Shown here in pieces: positions 1 through 5,268 of a stretch of 5,425 nt of DNA. Origin of the DNA: Candidatus Woesearchaeota archaeon (lineage in GTDB: Archaea; Nanobdellota; Nanobdellia; Woesearchaeales; GW2011-AR4). Location: assembly GCA_016185915.1 (NCBI GenBank), contig JACPMP010000111.1, forward strand, positions 1 to 5,425, written 5' to 3'. The notes below the pieces were generated by a model. That model was not told the DNA's origin and searched no databases. It saw only the letters and a list, made by a program, of their open reading frames with translations. Position 1 is the first letter of the stretch; each line of letters begins with the position of its first letter. The position numbers and the translations under genes were made by a program.

Positions 1-2
1 GA

Positions 3-482
3 AGAGAAATAGCATGGAAGAGGGCATATAAGAGTGATTTAAACGATTATAAATTGACAGTTAATGAAATTAATATGTTGGACAGAATTGGAATAAATTA
101 TGATGTGTATAATGTAGGAAATTATAAAACTATTAGAGGCGTAAACAAAAGTACGATACTAATAAGAATAGCAGGTAGAGAGAATTTGTTAAAACTAAGA
201 AAACTTATTACAATTCCCCATTCAAAAAAAGACAAAACTTTTACTGATATCACAAATGGATTTGTTAGATATAAAGAACCATTAAGAATAAAAGATGCTA
301 TAATAAAAATATCCAAAGAAAAAGGCTTTGTAACTAGCTCTGAATTAAAGAAAGAGATGAATTATAAAAGCAATACTGCAAATAAATGGATTAAATTTTA
401 TGCAAGCAATGGTTTAATAAAATGTGTAGAAAAAAATGTCAATAGAAAAATTCCTGCAAAGTATGTCTTAAGCGAAGCATAA
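3..482 (+). CDS. LAGLIDADG-like protein with C-terminal winged helix, 5' truncated by window edge
   Basis: The frame is open from base 3 to the TAA at 480-482 (159 codons visible), so the gene begins left of the window; the TTG at 54 is only an internal codon. Visible residues about 54-78 (IRIAGRENLLKLRKLI, then HSKKDK) resemble the last strand, helix and basic turn of a LAGLIDADG endonuclease domain, where a 'gkeNl.kl...I' segment is followed by lysines. Residues about 96-159 look like a winged helix-turn-helix: helix (KDAIIKISKEKG), SSELKKEM, recognition-type helix (SNTANKWIKFYASNGLI), and a basic wing. LAGLIDADG proteins act as homing endonucleases, splicing maturases or DNA-binding regulators. 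The acidic catalytic motifs are not in the window, so activity cannot be judged. It ends 33 bases before leuS, which seems to have its own promoter. Family call is from pattern recognition only; a plain winged-helix DNA-binding protein is the alternative. Confidence 0.5.
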   Translation, partial: REIAWKRAYKSDLNDYKLTVNEINMLDRIGINYDVYNVGNYKTIRGVNKSTILIRIAGRENLLKLRKLITIPHSKKDKTFTDITNGFVRYKEPLRIKDAIIKISKEKGFVTSSELKKEMNYKSNTANKWIKFYASNGLIKCVEKNVNRKIPAKYVLSEA

Positions 483-486
483 AGAA

Positions 487-495
487 TTTAAATTA
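487..495 (+). promoter_or_regulatory. TATA-like box for leuS
   Basis: TTTAAATTA is preceded by the purine-rich stretch AAAGAA (481-486), which fits a BRE plus TATA box. Its centre is about 25 bases before the ATG at 516, so transcription would begin at or next to the start codon and give a leaderless mRNA, common in archaea. Only a weak AGG (509-511) stands before the ATG and it is too close to be a good Shine-Dalgarno site. The region is AT-rich, so a chance match is possible. Confidence 0.5.
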
Positions 496-515
496 ACATC
501 ATTTCTTAAGGTTTT

Positions 516-3215
516 ATGGTAAATTTTATCGATATTGCTAAAAAATGGCAAGAAAAGTGGGAAAAGAAAAAAATATTCGAAATAAAAAATGATTTTAGTA
601 AAAAAAAGGCGTATATCTTAACGATGTATCCTTACCCATCATCAACCTTACACATGGGTCATTTAAGAGTATATTCTATTGGTGATGCTTTAGCAAGATA
701 CAAAAGAATGCAGGGCTTCAATATCCTGCACCCTATGGGTTACGATGCCTTCGGTCTGCCAGCTGAAAATGCCGCTGTTCAACATGGGGTTCCTCCAGAT
801 AAATGGACATTTACTAATATTGATACTATAAGACAACAACAGAAAGAAATGGGTTTCTCGTACGATTGGACAAAAGAAGTAATTACATGCAACGAGGAAT
901 ATTACAAATGGAATCAATGGATATTTTTGAAATTTTATGAAAAGGGCTTAGCTTACAAGAAAAAAGCTGCTGTTAACTGGTGCGAAAGCTGCGGAACATC
1001 GCTTGCAAATGAGCAGGTGATAGAAGGAAAATGCTGGCGCTGCCAAAATGATGTGGCTGAAAGATTCCTCGAGCAATGGTTCTTTAAGATTACAGATTAT
1101 GCAGAAGAACTGCTGAATGACATTGATAAACTTGAGAATTGGCCTGAAAGAGTCAAGACAATGCAGCAAAACTGGATTGGGAAAAGCCATGGTGTTGAGA
1201 TAGATTTCAAGATAAAAGGCACAAATAAAACAGTTTCAACTTTCACCACAAGACCAGATACAATTTTTGGAGTGACAGCTTTAGTTTTTGCAGTAGAGCA
1301 TCCAATGGTTATGGAATTTGTTGAAGGCGGAGAACATGAAAAACCTGTGCTTGATTTTATTGCTGAAACAAAAAAGAGAAGCAGGATGGAAAGGACTGCT
1401 GCTGAAACTGAAAAAAACGGCATTTTTATCGGCAAATACATACTAAATCCTGTCAATGGTGCAGAATGTCCTATTTATGTTGCTGATTATGCATTGATGG
1501 AGTATGGGACAGGAGCTGTTATGGTTGTGCCTGCTCATGATGAGAGAGATTTCTTATTTGCAAAAAAATACAACATACCGATTAAAGCGGTCATTACACC
1601 AGCAGAGTATGAGCTAAAAGCAGAAAAGATGACAAGAGCTTATGTTGAAGGAGGCGTTCTTATTCATTCTGGACAATTTAATGGCATGAATAACTTAGAT
1701 GCAATTGAAGAAATAAGCGAGTGGATGGAAAAAGAGGGCATTGGAAAAAGAACTGTCAATTATAAGATAAGGGACTGGCTGATTTCCCGTCAAAGGTACT
1801 GGGGCACGCCAATTCCGATTATTTATTGCGCAAAATGCGGCATTGTGCCTGTGCCTTATGAAGACTTGCCTGTTAAGTTGCCAAAGCCGGAAAAATGCAA
1901 GTTCACAGGACAGGGAAATCCATTGGAAACATGCAAAGAATTTGTCGAAGCAAAATGCCCAAAATGCCATGGAAAAGCAAAAAGGGAGACAGATACAATG
2001 GACACTTTTGTTGACAGTTCATGGTATTTCTTCAGATACTGCAGCCCTAAATATGAAAAAGGACCTTTTGACAAGGAAGTTGCAGAATACTGGATGCCTG
2101 TTGACCAATATATAGGGGGAATTGAGCACGCAATCCTTCATTTGCTTTATGCAAGATTTTTCACAAAAGCATTGAGAGACATAGGACTTGCAACAGTTGA
2201 CGAGCCATTTGCACGGCTTTTGACTCAAGGAATGGTAATCAAGGATGGGGCAAAAATGTCAAAATCTCTAGGCAATGTTGTTGATCCTGCTGAAATAAGC
2301 GGGAAATACGGCCCGGACACTGCAAGACTGTTCATCTTGTTTGCAGCCCTTCCTGAAAAGGAATTGGACTGGAGCGACAAAGGAGTAAATGGCTCATTCA
2401 GGTTTTTGAACAGGGTTTATAATTTGGTAAATGAGAATATCAGCTACATCTCACTAAAGCATTACGACGAGCACAAGCTAAATGACACAGACAAGTATGT
2501 CTTAAGCAAGATGCACCTTACAATAAAAAATGTAACGCAGCATTTTGAGAATTTTGAATTTAGTTTGGCAATTGGGAAGATAATGGAATATGTTGATGTT
2601 TTACAAAAATACAAAGATAAGAATAAAGAGGTTTTTGGTGAAACCATTAAAACTCTAGCTTTGATAATGCTGCCTTTTACACCACACTTAAGCGAAGAGC
2701 TATGGCATTTGATAAAAGCAGAAGGATTTGCTTCAATGCAGAAATGGCCAAGCTATGATGAAAATAAGATTGACAAAAAAGCAGAAGCAGTTGCAATGCT
2801 TGTGGAAAACACAAGAAAAGATATTATTGAGATTCTAAGATTGACAAAAATAGAAAATCCAAAAAAAATTACGCTGTTTGTCGCTGACAAATGGAGATAT
2901 GATTTCATCGAGAGTTTAAAGACTGAAATGAAAAAAACAAGGAATGCTTTTGGATTAATTAAAACATTAATGATGAGTGATTTAAAAATTTACGCTCATG
3001 AAATAAATAAGGTAGTCCCGAGACTTTTGAATGACGAAACTAAAATCCCGCAGGTTGTTTTAAGCCAAGAAATTGAGTTTCATGCTTTAAATGACGCTTC
3101 TAAAAACTATGAAGATGAGTTTAAATGCAAGGTCGAGGTTATAGTTGCTGAAAGGGCAACACAAATAAAAGCAAAACAGGCATTGCCGGGAAAGGCAGCT
3201 ATTTTGATTGAATAA
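516..3215 (+). CDS. leuS: Leucyl-tRNA synthetase, bacterial-type core
   Basis: This cytoplasmic class I synthetase charges tRNA-Leu with leucine. The 899-residue protein appears complete. The start MVNFIDIAKKWQEKW matches the usual LeuRS N-terminus. Visible parts: HIGH motif as HMGH (46-49) inside MYPYPSSTLHMGH; a zinc module with C156, C159, C173, C176; CP1 editing domain about 220-415, with the Thr-rich TTRPDT (244-249), GTGAVM (331-336) and HDERD (341-345), whose last Asp matches the conserved editing-site aspartate; core re-entry DWLISRQRYWG (420-430); a second Cys set C438, C441, C481, C484; KMSKS (580-584); then the helical anticodon-binding domain (LPFTPHLSEELW, 719-730). Editing domain after the first zinc module and the motif wording are of the bacterial LeuRS type. 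Residues about 762-899 do not look like the short bacterial C-terminal domain and instead read like the archaeal/eukaryal one (see findings). Length lies between the bacterial (~860) and archaeal (~930-970) norms. Editing appears intact. Confidence 0.97.
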   Translation: MVNFIDIAKKWQEKWEKKKIFEIKNDFSKKKAYILTMYPYPSSTLHMGHLRVYSIGDALARYKRMQGFNILHPMGYDAFGLPAENAAVQHGVPPDKWTFTNIDTIRQQQKEMGFSYDWTKEVITCNEEYYKWNQWIFLKFYEKGLAYKKKAAVNWCESCGTSLANEQVIEGKCWRCQNDVAERFLEQWFFKITDYAEELLNDIDKLENWPERVKTMQQNWIGKSHGVEIDFKIKGTNKTVSTFTTRPDTIFGVTALVFAVEHPMVMEFVEGGEHEKPVLDFIAETKKRSRMERTAAETEKNGIFIGKYILNPVNGAECPIYVADYALMEYGTGAVMVVPAHDERDFLFAKKYNIPIKAVITPAEYELKAEKMTRAYVEGGVLIHSGQFNGMNNLDAIEEISEWMEKEGIGKRTVNYKIRDWLISRQRYWGTPIPIIYCAKCGIVPVPYEDLPVKLPKPEKCKFTGQGNPLETCKEFVEAKCPKCHGKAKRETDTMDTFVDSSWYFFRYCSPKYEKGPFDKEVAEYWMPVDQYIGGIEHAILHLLYARFFTKALRDIGLATVDEPFARLLTQGMVIKDGAKMSKSLGNVVDPAEISGKYGPDTARLFILFAALPEKELDWSDKGVNGSFRFLNRVYNLVNENISYISLKHYDEHKLNDTDKYVLSKMHLTIKNVTQHFENFEFSLAIGKIMEYVDVLQKYKDKNKEVFGETIKTLALIMLPFTPHLSEELWHLIKAEGFASMQKWPSYDENKIDKKAEAVAMLVENTRKDIIEILRLTKIENPKKITLFVADKWRYDFIESLKTEMKKTRNAFGLIKTLMMSDLKIYAHEINKVVPRLLNDETKIPQVVLSQEIEFHALNDASKNYEDEFKCKVEVIVAERATQIKAKQALPGKAAILIE

Positions 3216-3668
3216 TTATTTTTCCCCTCTGACAGATTTTTCATATTCTTTGACTAGTTCTTCTGATTTATAATTAAATAAATTTTTCAGTCTTTCCCAA
3301 AAAGTTTTTGTATGTTTTAGCTTTATTTTACCAAGTTTTTCAAGCCAGAATTCTTCTCTTGCCTCAACGAAATGCGATGCCATAAGCGATAAACCGTAAA
3401 GTGCAATTGCAACTCCTACAAATACATAAAATATGGTAAATATTTTTCCAGCATCTGTTTTTGGTACAAAATCACCATATCCGACAGTTGTCATTGTGTA
3501 TGCAGAAAAATAAAGCGCGTCAAGATAGCGCCATCCTTCAACTAAATAATAAAAAGTTGCTCCGCCAAACAAAACCAATAAGATTACTATGAAAACGTAC
3601 AAAAGTCTTCTATGATACTTTTTATGCTCTTCCTCTTCCATCTCCTTTATTTGTTTTTGGCTTACCAT
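3216..3668 (-). CDS. Two-transmembrane potassium channel (KcsA-like pore)
   Basis: A 150-residue membrane protein with the Ion_trans_2 layout. A charged cytoplasmic N-terminus (1-20, EMEEEEHKK) leads to membrane helix 1 (about 21-44, LLYVFIVILLVLFGGATFYY), a pore helix (about 47-60), the K+ selectivity filter TVGYG (61-65) followed by D66, and membrane helix 2 (about 75-98) with G85 at a likely gating-hinge position. A charged, lysine-rich tail (99-150) has no RCK/TrkA nucleotide-binding domain, so gating is unknown; a separately encoded partner is possible. It should form a homotetramer passing K+ selectively. The start is the ATG at 3668; an in-frame TTG at 3689 would add seven residues (MIKRNKL) and M10 is another possible start, since no promoter or ribosome site is decisive. 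Its stop codon abuts that of leuS in convergent orientation. Upstream lies the hairpin-rich element. Confidence 0.9.
   Translation of the reverse strand: MVSQKQIKEMEEEEHKKYHRRLLYVFIVILLVLFGGATFYYLVEGWRYLDALYFSAYTMTTVGYGDFVPKTDAGKIFTIFYVFVGVAIALYGLSLMASHFVEAREEFWLEKLGKIKLKHTKTFWERLKNLFNYKSEELVKEYEKSVRGEK
3219..3223 (+). terminator. Short T-run after leuS, possible archaeal terminator
   Basis: Five Ts follow the leuS stop codon directly (TTATTTTT, 3216-3223). Archaeal transcription commonly ends at T-rich stretches without a hairpin. The run is short and lies within the 3' end of the convergent channel gene, so this is only a candidate. Confidence 0.2.
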
Positions 3669-3693
3669 AAGTTTATTTCTTTTTATCAACTGT

Positions 3694-3766
3694 CAAAAAC
3701 CACCAGTTAAAGACTGTTGGAATTTAGCGGAAGCTTAATGTGCTACTACACTACTGGTGGTTTTTG
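3694..3766. repeat. Left hairpin of the element, 14-base perfect stem
   Basis: CAAAAACCACCAGT (3694-3707) pairs without mismatch with ACTGGTGGTTTTTG (3753-3766), closing a 45-base loop. Inside the loop, ATTTAGC (3722-3728) and GCTTAAT (3733-3739) form a stem with one T-T mismatch around a GGAA (GNRA-type) tetraloop. A weaker hairpin, AATGT (3737-3741) with ACACT (3748-3752), overlaps its end. CAGT (3704-3707) with ACTG (3713-3716) is a competing short pairing. The last six bases of the 3' arm are shared with the central stem. Confidence 0.85.
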
Positions 3767-3890
3767 AGCATCTCAAAAATGTTCGCATTTTTGATGATTA
3801 TCGAAAATCTATGATTTTCGGGAATGATCGGAAATCCTTCGGATTTACCGACATCATCGGAAATCTATTGATTTCCGAGATGCTCAAAAA
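3761..3890. repeat. Central closing stem of the element, 14-base perfect inverted repeat
   Basis: TTTTTGAGCATCTC (3761-3774) is the exact reverse complement of GAGATGCTCAAAAA (3877-3890). It encloses 102 bases occupied almost entirely by four short hairpins. Its 5' arm overlaps the left hairpin by six bases and its 3' arm overlaps the right hairpin by seven, so all three cannot be fully formed at once. Either the outer pairs of the central stem or those of the side hairpins must yield, or the junction can branch-migrate. Confidence 0.85.
3773..3877. repeat. Tandem array of four hairpins with ~28-base period
   Basis: Unit 1: TCAAAAATG / CATTTTTGA (3773-3794) with loop TTCG. Unit 2: CGAAAATC / GATTTTCG (3802-3820) with loop TAT. 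Unit 3: CGGAAATCC / GGATTTACCG (3829-3850) with loop TTC and one bulged A at 3847. Unit 4: CGGAAATC / GATTTCCG (3858-3877) with loop TATT. The centres lie at 3783.5, 3811, 3839 (approximately) and 3867.5. The stems are related in sequence, and where they differ the opposite arm differs to match, which points to selection for pairing or duplication followed by paired change. Confidence 0.85.
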
Positions 3891-3955
3891 TTTTCCATAA
3901 TGTGCAAGTACATTGGCTTTTAGCCACTAGTCATAGACTAATGGAAAATTTTTGA
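3884..3955. repeat. Right hairpin of the element, cloverleaf-like with three perfect mini-hairpins
   Basis: TCAAAAATTTTCCAT (3884-3898) pairs perfectly over 15 bases with ATGGAAAATTTTTGA (3941-3955). The 42-base interior is almost used up by three perfect hairpins in a row: AATGT/ACATT (3899-3914, loop of 6), GGCT/AGCC (3915-3925, loop of 3) and TAGTC/GACTA (3928-3940, loop of 3). Only AC at 3926-3927 lies between arms. Bases 3898-3914 match 3736-3752 in the left hairpin at 14 of 17 positions, so the two side hairpins look related. Confidence 0.85.
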
Positions 3956-3957
3956 CA

Positions 3958-3969
3958 TATTTATATTTT
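3958..3969. promoter_or_regulatory. AT-rich TATA-like stretch between the two repeat blocks
   Basis: TATTTATATTTT on the + strand reads AAAATATAAATA on the - strand, so a TATA box could point either way. Toward the left, transcription would begin near 3937 and run through most of the palindromic element to the channel gene. Toward the right, it would begin near 3990 and run through the second repeat block to the dehydrogenase gene. Nothing in the sequence chooses between these, and it may simply be AT-rich spacer. Confidence 0.2.
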
Positions 3970-3984
3970 CCTATATTGCCCCAA

Positions 3985-4086
3985 TAAAAACAAAAACATA
4001 CTCACTTTGTTCGTAGCTTTCGTTTTTATAATCTCACTTCGTTCGTTAATTTCACTATGAGTGAAATCTTCGTAAAAACAAAAACA
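3985..4086. repeat. Second repeat block bounded by a 14-base direct repeat
   Basis: TAAAAACAAAAACA occurs at 3985-3998 and again exactly at 4073-4086. Between the copies lie two near-identical units, CTCACTTTGTTCGT (4001-4014) and CTCACTTCGTTCGT (4033-4046), which differ at one base and stand 32 bases apart, and a perfect hairpin at 4049-4067. GTTTTT (4022-4027) can also pair with either AAAAAC tract. No coding frame is apparent. The block ends immediately before the TATA box of the dehydrogenase gene. Confidence 0.7.
4049..4067. repeat. Perfect 8-base hairpin upstream of the dehydrogenase gene
   Basis: ATTTCACT (4049-4056) and AGTGAAAT (4060-4067) pair fully around a three-base ATG loop. 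The AGTGA of the 3' arm could instead pair with TCACT at 4002-4006 or 4034-4038, so alternative folds exist. The site lies about 20 bases before the TATA-like box. As a palindrome it could also be a DNA-binding site for a dimeric repressor; there is no direct evidence for either. Confidence 0.6.
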
Positions 4087-4087
4087 A

Positions 4088-4096
4088 TATAAATAA
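4088..4096 (+). promoter_or_regulatory. TATA-like box for the dehydrogenase-panE unit
   Basis: TATAAATAA is a strong archaeal TATA-box match. Its centre at ~4092 predicts a start of transcription around 4117-4119 and a leader of only seven to nine bases before the ATG at 4126. No Shine-Dalgarno site is visible in that leader. The TTTAAAG at 4110-4116 is too close to the gene to be the box. Confidence 0.6.
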
Positions 4097-4125
4097 GAAA
4101 CCAACACAATTTAAAGTTTTCTAAT

Positions 4126-5259
4126 ATGAAGTACAAGATTGCTGTTTTTCCAGGAGACGGTGTAGGTCCGGAGTTAATAAATGAAGGAATTAAGGTAATT
4201 GAGAAAAGTGCCGAGCTTGATAAATTTGATGTGGAATGGATTAAATATATATACGGGGCTGAGCAATATCAGGAAACAAAGGAAGTATTATCTGAGAAGA
4301 ATTTAAAAGAAATAAAAAATTCATGCAATGCAATATATTGCGGTGCATTTGATAACTCAATTATTAAGGCTGATAATGAGGTTAAAAATATTTCTAATTT
4401 CATCAGAAATTACTTTGACCAGTACATAAGCTTAAGGCCGATAAAATTATTGCCAAACGTAGAAAATCCATTGGCTGGCAAAACTCATAAAGAAATTGAT
4501 TTTGTTGTAATAAGGGAAAACTCTGAAGATTTTTACGTGGGTGCTGCTGGCAGGGCAAAAAATGGCAAAAACAGGCATCAAATAGATATCGACAGAGGCG
4601 TATGCAAAGTAAAGTTCGGATTAAATATTGAAACGAAAGGTAACGAAATAGCTTATCAAATAGGGGTATTAAGCAAGAAAGGTTGCGACAGGGCGATTAA
4701 ATTTGCCTTTGAATATGCGAAAAGCAAGAATAAGAAAAAAATAACCGCCATTGACAAAGCCAATATGATTGAAGCTTATAATTTTTGGCGTGAAAGTGTT
4801 GTTAGAATTGCAGAAGAATATCCCGGCATAGAACATGAATTTAAATTAATCGATGTAGCCGCAGTTAACTTTATAAGACAGCCAGAGAGATACGAAGTTA
4901 TTGTTGCTCCCAACATGTTTGGGGATATATTAAGTGATTTAGGGACCATAATACAAGGAGGGTTAGCATTCGCTGCTCAAGGTAATATAAATCCTGAAGG
5001 CGTTTCAATGTTCGAGCCAATTCATGGCAGCGCTCCAAAATTGAAGGAACAGGGAATTGTAAATCCGGTTGCAACAATTTGGGCTGGCGCGTTAATGCTC
5101 GACGCCATTGGACAACAGAAATCAGGCGATTTGATAATTAAAGCGATAGAATCTGTTTTGAAGGATGGAAGAACAAGAACACAGGACTTAGGCGGAAATA
5201 ACACAACCTCGGAGATGGGAGATGCAATTGTTGATAAGTTGATTGAGATTCATGATTAA
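4126..5259 (+). CDS. Isocitrate/isopropylmalate/tartrate dehydrogenase family enzyme
   Basis: A complete 377-residue beta-decarboxylating dehydrogenase that would oxidise an (R)-2-hydroxyacid with a malate-like moiety. Family features seen: N-terminal nucleotide-fold start KIAVFPGDGVGPE (4-16); substrate-binding arginines R94, R104 (DQYISLRP) and R130 (IREN); catalytic Tyr Y137 (DFYVG); catalytic Lys K211 (IDKANM); metal-binding aspartates D243, D267 and D271, the last two in the signature NMFGDILSDL (263-272); and cofactor loop EPIHGSAP (297-304). The FDQYISLRPIKLLP wording is nearer to tartrate/D-malate dehydrogenases than to classical LeuB, but DFYVGAAGR differs from both, so the substrate is open. 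After GSAP comes K305, where NAD enzymes of this family usually have Asp. The start ATG fits the family's N-terminus and follows a TATA box at 4088. The next gene starts nine bases downstream. Confidence 0.9.
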   Translation: MKYKIAVFPGDGVGPELINEGIKVIEKSAELDKFDVEWIKYIYGAEQYQETKEVLSEKNLKEIKNSCNAIYCGAFDNSIIKADNEVKNISNFIRNYFDQYISLRPIKLLPNVENPLAGKTHKEIDFVVIRENSEDFYVGAAGRAKNGKNRHQIDIDRGVCKVKFGLNIETKGNEIAYQIGVLSKKGCDRAIKFAFEYAKSKNKKKITAIDKANMIEAYNFWRESVVRIAEEYPGIEHEFKLIDVAAVNFIRQPERYEVIVAPNMFGDILSDLGTIIQGGLAFAAQGNINPEGVSMFEPIHGSAPKLKEQGIVNPVATIWAGALMLDAIGQQKSGDLIIKAIESVLKDGRTRTQDLGGNNTTSEMGDAIVDKLIEIHD

Positions 5260-5268
5260 TTACCAAAA

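Larger units (their letters stand above)
3691..3957. repeat. Symmetric nested-palindrome element (267 bases)
   Basis: The outer ends are perfect 9-base inverted repeats, TGTCAAAAA (3691-3699) and TTTTTGACA (3949-3957). Between them are a left hairpin (3694-3766), a 14-base central stem (3761-3774 with 3877-3890) enclosing four tandem hairpins, and a right hairpin (3884-3955). Left, central and right centres fall at about 3730, 3825.5 and 3919.5, so the element is laid out symmetrically around base ~3825. It holds no plausible coding frame. It lies upstream of both divergent flanking genes, so it is not a terminator for either. No clear target-site duplication flanks it. Structured RNA, a non-autonomous mobile palindrome, or a cruciform-forming regulatory site are all possible. 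Confidence 0.85.

Noticed and set aside
54..482. Complete 142-residue protein starting at the TTG at 54
   Set aside because: The frame is open without a stop to the left edge and the residues before 54 continue the same type of sequence, so the gene is truncated by the window rather than starting there.
1097..1456. 119-codon reverse-strand open frame within leuS, and other overlapping frames in leuS and the dehydrogenase
   Set aside because: They lie wholly inside strongly recognised genes, show no family resemblance, and are expected antisense or shifted-frame shadows.
3669..3689. TTG start at 3689 for the channel gene
   Set aside because: The ATG at 3668 gives a normal two-helix channel with an ample N-terminus; the TTG adds only seven residues and has no supporting ribosome site.
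3773..3877. CRISPR array, because of the regular 28-base period
   Set aside because: Each unit is an almost complete hairpin with no unique spacer between identical repeats; the repeats differ by paired changes, and no cas genes are in the window.
3884..3955. tRNA gene, because of the cloverleaf-like fold
   Set aside because: The closing stem is 15 pairs, the inner loops are only 3-6 bases with no 7-base anticodon or T loop, and no GGTTCRA or other tRNA consensus is present.
3691..3957. Transcription terminator for a neighbouring gene
   Set aside because: The element lies upstream of both flanking genes, which diverge from it, so neither ends here.
3985..4086. The 14-base direct repeats as a certain target-site duplication
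   Set aside because: The repeat is low-complexity (AAAAAC twice) in an AT-rich spacer and can arise by slippage; without an empty site the claim is not supported.
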